A DNA stretch of 64,000 nucleotides, taken from assembly GCF_042697365.1 (NCBI RefSeq), contig NZ_CP137604.1; one strand, given 5' to 3'. Numbering within the stretch: the stretch's first letter is position 1; each line of letters starts with the position of its first letter. The notes under the pieces are model-generated. The model searched no databases, was not told the DNA's origin, and was given only the letters and a program-made list of their open reading frames with translations. This document shows positions 1 to 8,433 of this stretch, piece after piece. Origin of the DNA: Brucella pseudintermedia. GTDB taxonomy: Bacteria > Pseudomonadota > Alphaproteobacteria > Rhizobiales > Rhizobiaceae. The translations under genes and the position numbers were made by a program.

Positions 1-774
1 GCCCGTGTCGCCCATGATCCGGGCAGGCACGCCGGCAACCGTGACATTGTTGGGAACCGGTTTCAGAACCACCGAACCGGCTGCGATCTTCGAGCAGTGA
101 CCGACTTCGATATTGCCGAGAATTTTTGCGCCCGCGCCGATCAGCACGCCATGGCGGATTTTCGGATGACGGTCGCCGCCCGATTTGCCCGTTCCGCCAA
201 GCGTAACGCCATGGAGGATCGAAACATTGTCTTCGATGACTGCCGTTTCGCCCACGACAAGGCCAGTTGCATGATCGAGGAACAGGCCGCTGCCAAGCCG
301 AGCCGCCGGATGAATATCGGTCTGAAAGATCGATGATGAACGGCTTTGCAGGTAATAGGCGAAATCCTTGCGGCCTTCTTGGTAAAGCCAATGGGCCAGA
401 CGATGGGTCTGGATCGCATGGAACCCCTTCAGATAAAGGATCGGGTCCATGAAGCGGCTATAGGCCGGATCGCGATCGTACACCGCCTGAATATCGACGC
501 GCACGATCTGCGACCATTCCGGATTGGCATCCAGCATCGCATCGAAGGTCTGGCGCAGAATATCGGCGCTCAGGTCGGCGTGGCCGAGGCGCTCGGAAAT
601 GCGATGCGTGACCGCGTCTTCCAGACTTGGCTGATTGAGGATCGTTGCATAAAGGAACGTGCCCAGAACGGGATCATTCTTGGCCGCTTCCTCCGCTTCG
701 GCACGGACGGAATGCCAGATGGGATCGACCTGCCCCAGACCGGGGGATGCTTTCGCTGATGTGCGAACGGACAT
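1..774 (-). CDS. cysE: Serine O-acetyltransferase, C-terminus cut by window edge
   Basis: Transfers acetyl from acetyl-CoA to L-serine, giving O-acetylserine, the carbon acceptor for cysteine synthesis in the cytoplasm. About 258 codons are visible. The N-terminal alpha-helical part is followed by left-handed beta-helix hexapeptide repeats (for example HGVTLGGTGK, VLIGAGAKILGNIEVG). The catalytic histidine sits in LDHATG at about residue 168, and its aspartate partner lies 15 residues before it in DIHPAA, as in E. coli CysE. I start at 774 because GGAG lies 7 nt upstream; an in-frame ATG at 780 is only 1 nt from that GGAG. The protein runs off the left edge with only a short tail missing. It is divergent from nothing nearby; the next gene, also on the minus strand, ends 941 nt to its right. 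Confidence 0.93.
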   Translation of the reverse strand, partial: MSVRTSAKASPGLGQVDPIWHSVRAEAEEAAKNDPVLGTFLYATILNQPSLEDAVTHRISERLGHADLSADILRQTFDAMLDANPEWSQIVRVDIQAVYDRDPAYSRFMDPILYLKGFHAIQTHRLAHWLYQEGRKDFAYYLQSRSSSIFQTDIHPAARLGSGLFLDHATGLVVGETAVIEDNVSILHGVTLGGTGKSGGDRHPKIRHGVLIGAGAKILGNIEVGHCSKIAAGSVVLKPVPNNVTVAGVPARIMGDTG

Positions 775-944
775 ATGCATACTCCAGTTTTGCACCGTGC
801 GAGGTGAAACGAAAACCGTACTTCGCTCAACCCTCACACCGCAATACGAGTTCGGCGCGCAGCATAGCTTAAAAAGACTTGCCTTGACACAGCCGAATTT
901 GACGCGGCTGCAACGCGCAGGCTTTGCTAAAGATCAAACTTCCG

Positions 945-1715
945 TCAGAGCCGGTTTTCTTTCAAGAACTCCAACACGGCCTGCTTGTAGACCTTGTCAC
1001 CGACCGCCAGCATATGGTCGCGGCCCGGAATGTCGACGGCCTGCCCGTTTGGCAGCAGATCGGCCAGTTCCTGCGCGCTGCCGGCAATATCGTCGCTCGT
1101 GCCGACGGCAACCAGAACCGGCTGCATGATGCGCGCTATCGCAGCAGCGGGAACAAGTTCCTTGGAGGTGATCACGCAGGCCGCAAGGGCGATGCGGTCG
1201 CTCTTGGTCTGGTCGGCAAATTTGCGGAACATCTGCCCGCGTGGATGCGTGATCGTCGCCGGGTCTTCGGCAAGCAGCGCCTCGCCAATCGGCTCCCAGT
1301 CGCCCGCGCCCGTGACCATGCCGATGCCAAGGCCGCCAAAAACGGCGCTATGAACGCGCTCGGCATGTTCAAGAGCCAGAAATGCCGAAATGCGCGCGCC
1401 CATGGAATAGCCCATGACATGCGCCTTTTCGATGCCGAGATGATCGAGCAGGGCCGCCGCGTCCGCCGCCATCTTGGTCGGCGTATATTCATCCGCATCA
1501 TGGGGCTTCGCCGAAAGCCCATGTCCGCGATTATCGATGGCAATGACACGATATCCGGCTTCGGTCAGCGTCCGGAACCAGCCGGGCGAAACCCAGTTGA
1601 CCAGACTTGACGAAGCAAAGCCGTGAATGAGCAGGATCGGGTCGCCTTCGCCGTCCTGACGATAAGCCAGACGCAAGCCGTCATGTTCGAAATATTCGAT
1701 ATCGAGGGCACTCAC
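945..1715 (-). CDS. Alpha/beta hydrolase
   Basis: A 256-residue cytoplasmic alpha/beta-hydrolase fold enzyme. The oxyanion HGFAS motif is at residues 31-35, the nucleophile elbow GYSMG puts the catalytic serine at 104, the probable acid is Asp208 in VGTSDD, and the histidine is 234 in RDHM. It resembles the esterase/lactonase/C-C hydrolase group, but the substrate cannot be read from sequence. The start is GTG, with AGGAAA about 6 nt upstream. It lies 33 nt downstream of the DUF192 gene on the same strand and could be cotranscribed with it. No signal peptide is visible. Confidence 0.85.
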   Translation of the reverse strand: MSALDIEYFEHDGLRLAYRQDGEGDPILLIHGFASSSLVNWVSPGWFRTLTEAGYRVIAIDNRGHGLSAKPHDADEYTPTKMAADAAALLDHLGIEKAHVMGYSMGARISAFLALEHAERVHSAVFGGLGIGMVTGAGDWEPIGEALLAEDPATITHPRGQMFRKFADQTKSDRIALAACVITSKELVPAAAIARIMQPVLVAVGTSDDIAGSAQELADLLPNGQAVDIPGRDHMLAVGDKVYKQAVLEFLKENRL

Positions 1716-1748
1716 CTGATGTTTCCTTTTGATTGCATTTTCTTGCGA

Positions 1749-2228
1749 TCAGGACTTGCACGCACCACAGATCACGCGATGGATGGCCTTGTCGCCAAGC
1801 TTTATGCCGGTTCGCTTGACCGTACCGGCCAGAAGTTCCACGACATACGCCGCCGGAACCTCGGATGAAATGATATTTTCGGAGAAAGGCACCGCATTTT
1901 CATGAATGGCCGATACGCGCCCCTTGTCGTCAAGGAAAACCATATCGAGCGGCGACGGCGTATTCTGCATCCACATCATGACGCGGCGCATCTCGCCAAA
2001 CACGAAAATCATCGCCCGGTCGCTGGGAAAATCCGTGCGCCACATCAGGCCACGAACGCGAGCATCGTCCGTATCCGCGACTTCAAGCGCGAAATTCACC
2101 TTATTGCCATTGGCGGTGACGAATGTCAGCGGCTCCTTGTCTACCGGCAGTCTCATCGGCTGTGCTTCATCGGCATGAGCGGTGAACGCAAGGAAAACAA
2201 ATGCAAGAGCAAGAAAAATACGGCCCAT
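1749..2228 (-). CDS. Secreted DUF192 family protein
   Basis: A 159-residue protein with a clear signal peptide (hydrophobic run LALAFVFLAF, probable cleavage after TAHA), followed by one DUF192 domain over about residues 40-150. It is expected in the periplasm. DUF192 has no settled biochemical role; the family is common as a small secreted protein in alphaproteobacteria. I take ATG 2228, with an AGG-rich stretch 6-9 nt upstream; a TTG five codons earlier at 2243 is the alternative. It precedes the alpha/beta hydrolase by 33 nt on the same strand. Confidence 0.8.
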   Translation of the reverse strand: MGRIFLALAFVFLAFTAHADEAQPMRLPVDKEPLTFVTANGNKVNFALEVADTDDARVRGLMWRTDFPSDRAMIFVFGEMRRVMMWMQNTPSPLDMVFLDDKGRVSAIHENAVPFSENIISSEVPAAYVVELLAGTVKRTGIKLGDKAIHRVICGACKS

Positions 2229-2423
2229 AACCTGCCTGTTCAAACAAGGAAACCAGGCCGAAACCTATCAACGGGATGGGACGACCACAAGGCCGCGCGA
2301 GAACCCGCACCGCGCTCTCACCTGCTTGTTACCGCAATATTCAACGCATCGAAGCCGAACAGGAAATCGGCTCCCTGAACTGGTTTCCCCGCCCGGGCGT
2401 TTCACACTTCTGGCTCGGAATGC

Positions 2424-3005
2424 TTAGTGAGAAACCGGGATCGCCGTTCCGAGATCGGGATGAATTTCAGCAGCCATCAGGCCCTTGTCGCCTTCACCGA
2501 AGCGGATGAGCACCACCTGGCCCGGACGCAGCTCCATCATGCCGAAACGACGCAGCGTTTCCATGTGGATGAAAATATCTTCCGTCCCCTCGCCGCGCGT
2601 CAGGAAGCCGAACCCCTTGGTGCGGTTGAACCACTTCACGATCACACGCTCAAGCCCGCTCGACGGCGTAACGGTGACATGGGTGCGCTGCGGCGGCATC
2701 TGCGCTGGATGAACGGCGGTCGACGTATCCATCGACAGCACGCGGAAACATTGCAGGCCGCGCTCGCCTTGCCTGACTTCACAAACGATGCGCGCCCCTT
2801 CCAGAGCGGTCTGGAAGCCATCACGACGCAGTGAGGTCACATGAAGAAGAATATCATTAAGGCCCGGCTGGTCCGGAACAATGAAGCCGTAGCCCTTGGC
2901 TACGTCGAACCATTTGATATGGCCCGAAACTTCGATGATATCGCCCAGCTCTTCCGAGGCGTGCTGGCTGCGAAACTGGTCATTTGACACAGACTTGTCC
3001 GCCAT
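2424..3005 (-). CDS. Double cold-shock-domain protein
   Basis: A 193-residue protein with two cold-shock domains. The first begins about residue 27 (GHIKWFDVAKGYGF) and the second about residue 122 (VIVKWFNRTKGFGF). Both keep the aromatic RNP-1 type KGxGF motif and a downstream D-I-x-x-H segment that bind single-stranded nucleic acid. Two-domain CspA-like proteins are typical of rhizobia and Brucella; they act as RNA chaperones or regulators. I start at MADKSV (3005), where GAGGAGGGG lies 6-12 nt upstream. The open frame extends 18 codons further to 3059 but has no comparable ribosome site. Confidence 0.88.
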   Translation of the reverse strand: MADKSVSNDQFRSQHASEELGDIIEVSGHIKWFDVAKGYGFIVPDQPGLNDILLHVTSLRRDGFQTALEGARIVCEVRQGERGLQCFRVLSMDTSTAVHPAQMPPQRTHVTVTPSSGLERVIVKWFNRTKGFGFLTRGEGTEDIFIHMETLRRFGMMELRPGQVVLIRFGEGDKGLMAAEIHPDLGTAIPVSH

Positions 3006-3393
3006 GCGTTCGCCCCTCCTCTGTTCTTCCATTGCGATTCCGATCTGATTCTTGTCCAAAGAATAACACTTCCTTAACCGGAGGCGGCAAGTCCAAACTT
3101 ATGTCCGTCCCCATGAAGACCACAGACTTCACAACTTCATGGTTACTTTCCCGCGCGCGGCAGCCCTCGCAACCGGCCAACCACTTCAAATATGGCCGGT
3201 CGCCGATTTGGCAATGAGGCTGCGGGGACATTTCCGGTCACATCAGCGGCTCAAAAATCTTGAACCCTGTTCTTTGGATGATAGCTTGATGTCCGGCCTT
3301 AGACATCGGATTCGACAGCTCGCCGAACCAATCGGCATTCCATGCGTTTCCCGAGCGTCAGCCCCATGAATTACAACAGCCGAGGAAAAAACT
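3006..3393. other. Divergent intergenic region, cold-shock gene / gloA
   Basis: A 388-bp stretch without a convincing gene between the divergently transcribed cold-shock gene and gloA. It should hold both promoters and the cold-shock 5' leader. Frames such as 3139-3369 (+) read poorly and have no ribosome-binding site. I see no clear hairpin, repeat or operator; a GAGGAAA ribosome site for gloA lies at its right end. Confidence 0.6.
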
Positions 3394-3834
3394 ATGCGCT
3401 ATCTGCACACGATGGTCCGAATTCGCGACATCGATGAATCTCTCGATTTTTATGTAAACAAACTCGGCCTCGAAGAAATCCGCCGCACTGAAAATGAGAA
3501 GGGCCGTTTCACGCTGATCTTTCTCGCAGCACCTTCCGATACGGACCGGGCGAAGGCGGAACGCGCACCGGAACTGGAACTGACCTACAATTGGGACCCG
3601 GAAACCTACACGGGCGGGCGCAATTTCGGCCATCTGGCCTATATGGTCGACGACATCTATGCGACCTGCCAGAAGCTGCAGGACCAAGGCGTCACCATCA
3701 ACCGTCCGCCGCGTGACGGCCATATGGCCTTCATCAAGTCGCCCGACGGCATTTCCATTGAGCTGATCCAGAAAGGCGAACGGCTCGCCCCGCAAGAACC
3801 ATGGGCTTCCGCCGAAAATATCGGCAGCTGGTAA
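3394..3834 (+). CDS. gloA: Lactoylglutathione lyase (glyoxalase I)
   Basis: Converts the hemithioacetal of methylglyoxal and glutathione to S-lactoylglutathione in the cytoplasm, the first step of methylglyoxal detoxification. At 146 residues it has the usual bacterial GloA length. The metal ligands expected from E. coli GloA are all present: His6 (LHTM), Glu62 (LELTY), His80 (FGHLAY) and Glu123 (SIELIQ). The ATG follows GAGGAAAAAACT. The gene ends 6 nt before a terminator hairpin that an insertion sequence has split off from its T-tract, so read-through into the transposase is possible. Confidence 0.94.
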   Translation: MRYLHTMVRIRDIDESLDFYVNKLGLEEIRRTENEKGRFTLIFLAAPSDTDRAKAERAPELELTYNWDPETYTGGRNFGHLAYMVDDIYATCQKLQDQGVTINRPPRDGHMAFIKSPDGISIELIQKGERLAPQEPWASAENIGSW

Positions 3835-3840
3835 CAAAAA

Positions 3841-3860
3841 GCCCGGTCGCGAGACCGGGC
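3841..3860. terminator. Left copy of duplicated terminator hairpin
   Basis: A perfect 8-bp stem (GCCCGGTC / GACCGGGC) with a GCGA loop directly after gloA. It is preceded by AAAAA, the minus-strand T-tract, but the plus-strand T-tract has been replaced by the IS left end starting at 3861. The same 20 bp recur at 5392-5411. Confidence 0.85.
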
Positions 3861-5391
3861 TCAGACTGCTGACAAACCCCTGGCCTTGTTGAGGGGTTTG
3901 TGATTCATTGGGCCATGTTGAAGAAACCCGCTCCGTCGCAGACAGCTCTCGAGATGGTAACGCTCGACAGTCTGGTTCCGAAGGATCACCTGCTTCGCAA
4001 GATCGATGCTGTGATCGACTTCTCCTTCATCCACGACCGCGTTGCCGGACTTTACTGCGCCGACAACGGCCGCCCGGCGCTCGATCCGACCTTGATGTTC
4101 AAGGCTTTGTTCATCGGTTACCTGTTCGGCATCCGCTCGGAACGTCAGCTGGTGCGCGAGATCGAGGTCAATGTCGCCTATCGCTGGTTTCTGAGGATGA
4201 AGCTGACCGATGGTGTGTTCGATGCCTCGACGCTGTCGCAGAACCGCCGCCGGCGTTTCAACGACGCATCGGTGGCCCAGGACATCTTCGACCATATCGT
4301 CGAACAGGCGATTGGCCATGGGCTGGTCGATGGCACAGTGCTCTATACCGACTCGACCCATCTGAAGGCCAATGCCAACAAGGGCAAGTATGATCTGGCC
4401 ATGATCGAGAAATCGCGTGCCGACTATTGGGCCGCTCTCGACCGGGCGATCGAGGCCGAGCGGGCGCTGCACGGCCAGAAGCCATTGAAGGAAAAAGAGC
4501 ACGCGCCGCAGGTGAAGGAGACCAAGGTCAGTCGCACCGATCCTGACAGCGGCTACATGGTGCGCGACGGCAAGCCGAAGGGCTTCTTCTATCTCGACCA
4601 CCGCACGGTGGACGGAAAGCTTGCCATCATCACCGATACCCATGTCACCCCGGCAAACGTCCATGACAGCATCGTCTATCTGGGCCGGCTTGACCGGCAG
4701 CGTGAGCGCTTCGGCTTTGCTGTCGGCGCCGTCGGGCTCGATGCCGGCTATGCCACATCCGGCATCGCCAGGGGACTGGAGGAGCGCGCCATTCTCGGTG
4801 TCACCGGCTATCGCAATCCGACACCACCCAAACCCGGCATGATGCGCAAGTCGAAATTCGTCTATGACGGCGCGGTGGATGGTTATCGCTGCCCTGAAGG
4901 CCAACTCCTGACTTATGCCACCACCGACCGCAACGGCTATCGCCACTATCGCTCCGATCCGGCCATCTGCGGCGACTGCCCGCTTCTCGCCTCCTGCACC
5001 AGCAACGCCAGGGCGGAACGCATCATCACCCGCCATGTGTGGGCCGACGCCCGCGAGCGCACCGACACCCACCGCCTCACGCCTTGGGGCAAGGCCATCT
5101 ACAAACGACGCAAGGAGACGGTGGAGCGTTCCTTTGCCGATGCCAAGCAGTTGCATGGACATCGCTATGCCAGGTTCCGTGGCCTCATCAAGGTCAGATG
5201 GCAATGCCTGCTAGCCGCGAGTGCCCAGAACATCAAGAAGATCGCAATGGCGCTCACCAAAGGGCCAAAACCGGTCAGCGCATGAGCCGGATACACCCTT
5301 CTCAATCTGCGTCAAAACTCTGCCGCCCAAAACAGCATACTTCCCAGAACAAAACCCGTCGAAAATATCGATGGGTTTGTCAGCGGTCTGA
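3861..5391 (+). mobile_element. Complete IS1182-family insertion sequence (1531 bp)
   Basis: The element is bounded by imperfect 19-bp terminal inverted repeats: TCAGACTGCTGACAAACCC at 3861-3879, against TCAGACCGCTGACAAACCC read inward from 5391. They differ at one position. It carries a single DDE transposase. The same 20-bp palindrome flanks it on both sides (3841-3860 and 5392-5411), consistent with a target-site duplication covering a whole terminator stem-loop. IS1182-type elements are known to prefer palindromic targets and to make variable-length duplications. The frame is intact, so it may be active. Confidence 0.85.
3900..5285 (+). CDS. IS1182-family DDE transposase
   Basis: A 461-residue transposase with an N-terminal DUF772-type domain (LDPTLMFKALFIGYLFGIRS, residues 61-80) and a DDE_Tnp_1-type catalytic core. 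Likely catalytic residues are Asp151 (LYTDSTH), Asp281 (GLDAGY) and Glu409 (TVERSF). Four cysteines (CP, CGDC, C at about 331-366) could bind zinc. The GTG at 3900 follows TTGAGGGG; an in-frame ATG at 3915 is the alternative. It cuts and pastes the flanking IS. No frameshift is seen. Confidence 0.92.
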   Translation: MIHWAMLKKPAPSQTALEMVTLDSLVPKDHLLRKIDAVIDFSFIHDRVAGLYCADNGRPALDPTLMFKALFIGYLFGIRSERQLVREIEVNVAYRWFLRMKLTDGVFDASTLSQNRRRRFNDASVAQDIFDHIVEQAIGHGLVDGTVLYTDSTHLKANANKGKYDLAMIEKSRADYWAALDRAIEAERALHGQKPLKEKEHAPQVKETKVSRTDPDSGYMVRDGKPKGFFYLDHRTVDGKLAIITDTHVTPANVHDSIVYLGRLDRQRERFGFAVGAVGLDAGYATSGIARGLEERAILGVTGYRNPTPPKPGMMRKSKFVYDGAVDGYRCPEGQLLTYATTDRNGYRHYRSDPAICGDCPLLASCTSNARAERIITRHVWADARERTDTHRLTPWGKAIYKRRKETVERSFADAKQLHGHRYARFRGLIKVRWQCLLAASAQNIKKIAMALTKGPKPVSA

Positions 5392-5416
5392 GCCCGGTCG
5401 CGAGACCGGGCTTTTT
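5392..5416. terminator. Right copy of duplicated terminator hairpin
   Basis: The same 8-bp stem and GCGA loop as at 3841-3860, here followed by TTTTT on the plus strand but with no T-tract in the minus direction, where the IS right end now lies. It separates the IS from the minus-strand Tim44-like gene ending at 5430. Confidence 0.85.
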
Positions 5417-5429
5417 CGATCCTGAACGG

Positions 5430-6455
5430 TTATTCCGTTCCCTGAATGGCTGCAAGCTGCCATTCGCCGCCATCCTTGCGGGTGAACGTCCAGAGCTCGA
5501 CGCTTTCAACCGGCTCATTTGGATTGCCTTCCACGACAGCGCCGGTATTGCGATCCAGCATCACGTCGATTGCCGAATAGCGGATAGCAACGGTGGCGTA
5601 TTCGGCATTGCCTTCGCGCCAGGCTTCGGAAACATCTCCCTGCAGAAGCTTCACGTCCTTCACCTCGTTGCGCATGCCGCTGGAAGCGATCTCGCCCAGC
5701 TCTTCCGCCAGATAAGACATGGCTTCCGGCGTGGTAAGCTTGCGCAGCGCCGCATAATCCTCGCGGCCATAGGCAGTCTGGATCTCGGAAAGCATCTGCT
5801 CGAAACGATCCAGATCTTCCTGACCGACATCCATCGGTTCGTCTTCAACCGCCGCAGCAGCAGGTGCGGCTTCCTGCTTGCTTTCAAACGGGTTTACGGA
5901 TGGCGTACGGCCGCCAAAACCAGCCTGTGGGGCGGCAGCCTTTGCCGCGCCGAAGGGCTGCGCGCCTGCGTTACCGGCACCTGCCGCCGCTGGCTGGCGG
6001 CGGTTCGCGAACATGCGCATGACAAACATGGCAATGAGCGCGATCACTGCGACCTGCAGGATCAGCCCGAACATGCCCGCAAGACCGCCAAGGCCGTTAC
6101 CGAGCAACATGCCGATCAGACCGCCGACCAGTAGGCCGCCCAGCATGGAACGGCCAAAACTGCCGAACATGCCGCCGGAACGCTGCGCCTGCGCCGCATT
6201 CTGCGTTGCGCCTGCCGCCGGGCGGCTGGTCTGTGTCGTGCCGGTATTGGGCGTCATCGAACGTTCGATGGGAGCGGCGTTGTTGGGTGCCGTGCGCGTC
6301 GGCGCCGGTGCGGAATAGGTGCGCGCACCGCGGCTGCCGAAACCGCCACCGCCCGCGCGGCGAGCCTCGGCGAAATCGACCGCAGCAAAGGAGGCAATCA
6401 GCCCCAACACCATTGCAGCTGTCAGTTTGGTCAGGCGGTTTCCGGAACCCGGCAT
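5430..6455 (-). CDS. Tim44-like domain membrane protein
   Basis: A 341-residue protein. An N-terminal hydrophobic segment (about residues 12-29) acts as signal or anchor. A Gly/Ala/Pro-rich low-complexity stretch follows, then a glycine-rich hydrophobic region and a membrane helix at about 130-150 (LILQVAVIALIAMFVMRMFA). A C-terminal Tim44/Mba1-like domain of about 130 residues ends the protein. In alphaproteobacteria this family (TimA-like) is membrane-anchored; a role in protein biogenesis at the membrane is inferred from the mitochondrial homologue only. Its downstream terminator has been split by the IS. Confidence 0.82.
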   Translation of the reverse strand: MPGSGNRLTKLTAAMVLGLIASFAAVDFAEARRAGGGGFGSRGARTYSAPAPTRTAPNNAAPIERSMTPNTGTTQTSRPAAGATQNAAQAQRSGGMFGSFGRSMLGGLLVGGLIGMLLGNGLGGLAGMFGLILQVAVIALIAMFVMRMFANRRQPAAAGAGNAGAQPFGAAKAAAPQAGFGGRTPSVNPFESKQEAAPAAAAVEDEPMDVGQEDLDRFEQMLSEIQTAYGREDYAALRKLTTPEAMSYLAEELGEIASSGMRNEVKDVKLLQGDVSEAWREGNAEYATVAIRYSAIDVMLDRNTGAVVEGNPNEPVESVELWTFTRKDGGEWQLAAIQGTE

Positions 6456-6580
6456 CGGTTTCTCCCACTTAGAGTCATGTCTGAATGTTTAAATCAGTGC
6501 TCATATGGGAATTCGCCCCCGCCCCTCACAAGAGCGTGAAGGCAAAAAAATCCTGAAATTTCAAACTGGCCCAGGAAATA

Positions 6581-8365
6581 TTAAACGGGCAATGCCGCGT
6601 CCAGAATCTGTATCTGAGGAGTGACGGAGCCATTCCAATGGTTTAGCGACAGATTTCCTGCCACATGCACGCTCTGGCCGATATTGTTGAACAGAAACCG
6701 CCCAAGATCGCCTTCCGCCGCCCGGAAGGCTATGGCATTGACGCGCTTTCCATCCGCGCCGCGCAATGTAACGCGCACATGGTCGCGTCCTACCCCCCGC
6801 ACATCGGCCAGTATATGATGCGGCAGCGCCAATATGGGCTGCGGGTGCGCCGAGCCATAGGGCCCTGCCTTCTGCAAGGCTTCATAAAGCGACACGGTGG
6901 CGCCCGATGCGGCCAGCGCACCATCGATGGAAATGCTCTGGTTTTCCCGCAGGCGCGAAACGATATGCGCCGATTCTTCTTCAAGATAGGCGCGCAGAGC
7001 GCCAAGATTGCCGCGCTCGATGGTGATACCGGCTGCCATGGCATGACCGCCGCCCTTGACGAGCAGTCCGCGCTCCATTGCGCCGCGAACGAGCTTGCCG
7101 AGATCAAGCCCCATGATCGAACGCCCGGAGCCCGAACCAACGCCATTGGCGTTGAAGGCAATGGCAAAGGCGGGACGCCGCGCCTTTTCCTTCAACCGGG
7201 AGGCAAGCAGGCCAACAATACCGGGATGCCAGCGGTCGCTTGCCGTCACGATCACCGAGGCGCCCGCACCACCGGAGATTTCCAGCGAGGCTTCCGCTTC
7301 CGCCTCCACCAGCATCTCGGCCTCCATGGCCTGACGCTCCTGATTGAGCCGGTCGAGTTCAACAGCGATACGGTCCGCCGTTGCAGGATCATCCAGCGTC
7401 AGCAGCCGAGCGCCAAGCCCGGCATCGCCGATGCGTCCGCCCGCATTGATGCGCGGCCCGATCAGGTAACCCAGATGGAAGACATTGAGCGGCTCGCCAA
7501 TGCGCGCCACACGGGCAAGTGCTGCAAGGCCGACATTGCTCTGTGAGCGCGCAACAAGCAGCCCCTTGACGACGAAAGCACGATTGACGCCGGTTAGCGG
7601 CACCACGTCGCAGACCGTGGCGAGCGCCACCAGATCGAGCAGGGAAAGCAGATCAGGGCCCGGCCCTTTGCCACGCTCGCGCAAGATTTTTGTCACCTGC
7701 ACCAGCGTCAGAAAAACCACGCCCGCCGCGCAGAGATGCCCTTGCAGGGAAATATCGTCTTCACGGTTCGGATTGACGATTGCCACCGCATCTTCCGGCA
7801 GGTCGCCGCCAACCTGATGGTGATCGAGCACCACGACGTCCGCCCCGGCCTGCTTCGCCGCCGTGATGGAAGGGGCGCTGTTGGTACCGCAATCGACGGT
7901 CACGATCAGGGTCGCACCCTTGGCAACCAGATCGCGCATGGCATCGGGGTTTGGGCCATAACCTTCAAAAATCCGGTCGGGAATGTAGATGGAGTGCTGA
8001 ATGCCGTAATGTTTGAAAAAACGCGCCATCAAGGCGGAGGAACAGGCCCCATCCACATCGTAGTCGCCGAAAATGGCTACGGTCTCGCGGCGCAGAATGG
8101 CGTCCGCAATGCGCCCTGCCGCATTTTCCATATCGGTGAGCGTTGCCGGATCGGGCATGAGATTGCGCAGTGTCGGATCGACAAACTCCGGCGCGCCTTC
8201 CACGGACACGCCCCTCCCGGCCAGCACGCGGGCGACAAGATCGGAAATGCCGTGATGCTGCGCGATGGCAAGTGCCGTATTGGCCTCACGAAGGCCAAGC
8301 CGGTCCACCCATTTCTGCCCGGTTGCGGATTGTTTTATTCCGAGGAAAAAGCGCTCTGTGGTCAT
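6581..8365 (-). CDS. recJ: Single-stranded-DNA-specific exonuclease RecJ
   Basis: A 594-residue DHH-superfamily 5'-3' exonuclease used in recombination and mismatch or base-excision repair. The metal-binding motifs are visible: FGDYDVDG (residues 99-106, Asp101, Asp103 and Asp105), VDCGTNS (Asp158) and the name-giving DHH at 181-183. The DHHA1 domain with GGGHAMAAG follows at about 430-440, then the C-terminal OB-like region. Length is normal for RecJ. The ATG lies 17 nt after the hairpin that ends glpX, so it is probably transcribed separately. Confidence 0.95.
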   Translation of the reverse strand: MTTERFFLGIKQSATGQKWVDRLGLREANTALAIAQHHGISDLVARVLAGRGVSVEGAPEFVDPTLRNLMPDPATLTDMENAAGRIADAILRRETVAIFGDYDVDGACSSALMARFFKHYGIQHSIYIPDRIFEGYGPNPDAMRDLVAKGATLIVTVDCGTNSAPSITAAKQAGADVVVLDHHQVGGDLPEDAVAIVNPNREDDISLQGHLCAAGVVFLTLVQVTKILRERGKGPGPDLLSLLDLVALATVCDVVPLTGVNRAFVVKGLLVARSQSNVGLAALARVARIGEPLNVFHLGYLIGPRINAGGRIGDAGLGARLLTLDDPATADRIAVELDRLNQERQAMEAEMLVEAEAEASLEISGGAGASVIVTASDRWHPGIVGLLASRLKEKARRPAFAIAFNANGVGSGSGRSIMGLDLGKLVRGAMERGLLVKGGGHAMAAGITIERGNLGALRAYLEEESAHIVSRLRENQSISIDGALAASGATVSLYEALQKAGPYGSAHPQPILALPHHILADVRGVGRDHVRVTLRGADGKRVNAIAFRAAEGDLGRFLFNNIGQSVHVAGNLSLNHWNGSVTPQIQILDAALPV

Positions 8366-8381
8366 AAGATTCTAAAGACAC

Positions 8382-8412
8382 AAAAGGCGGCATTTTTGCA
8401 ATGCCGCCTTTT
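8382..8412 (-). terminator. Rho-independent terminator after glpX
   Basis: A 12-bp perfect stem (AAAAGGCGGCAT / ATGCCGCCTTTT) with a 7-nt loop, ending in a T-run on the minus strand. It lies 22 nt downstream of the glpX stop and just upstream of recJ. Confidence 0.82.
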
Positions 8413-8433
8413 GCCAACTTGAAAAATGTCCTG

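Noticed and set aside
3861..5204. 447-codon open frame antisense to the IS transposase
   Set aside because: It mirrors the transposase frame in GC-rich DNA, has no ribosome site, and its product shows no domain; the sense frame carries a full DDE triad.
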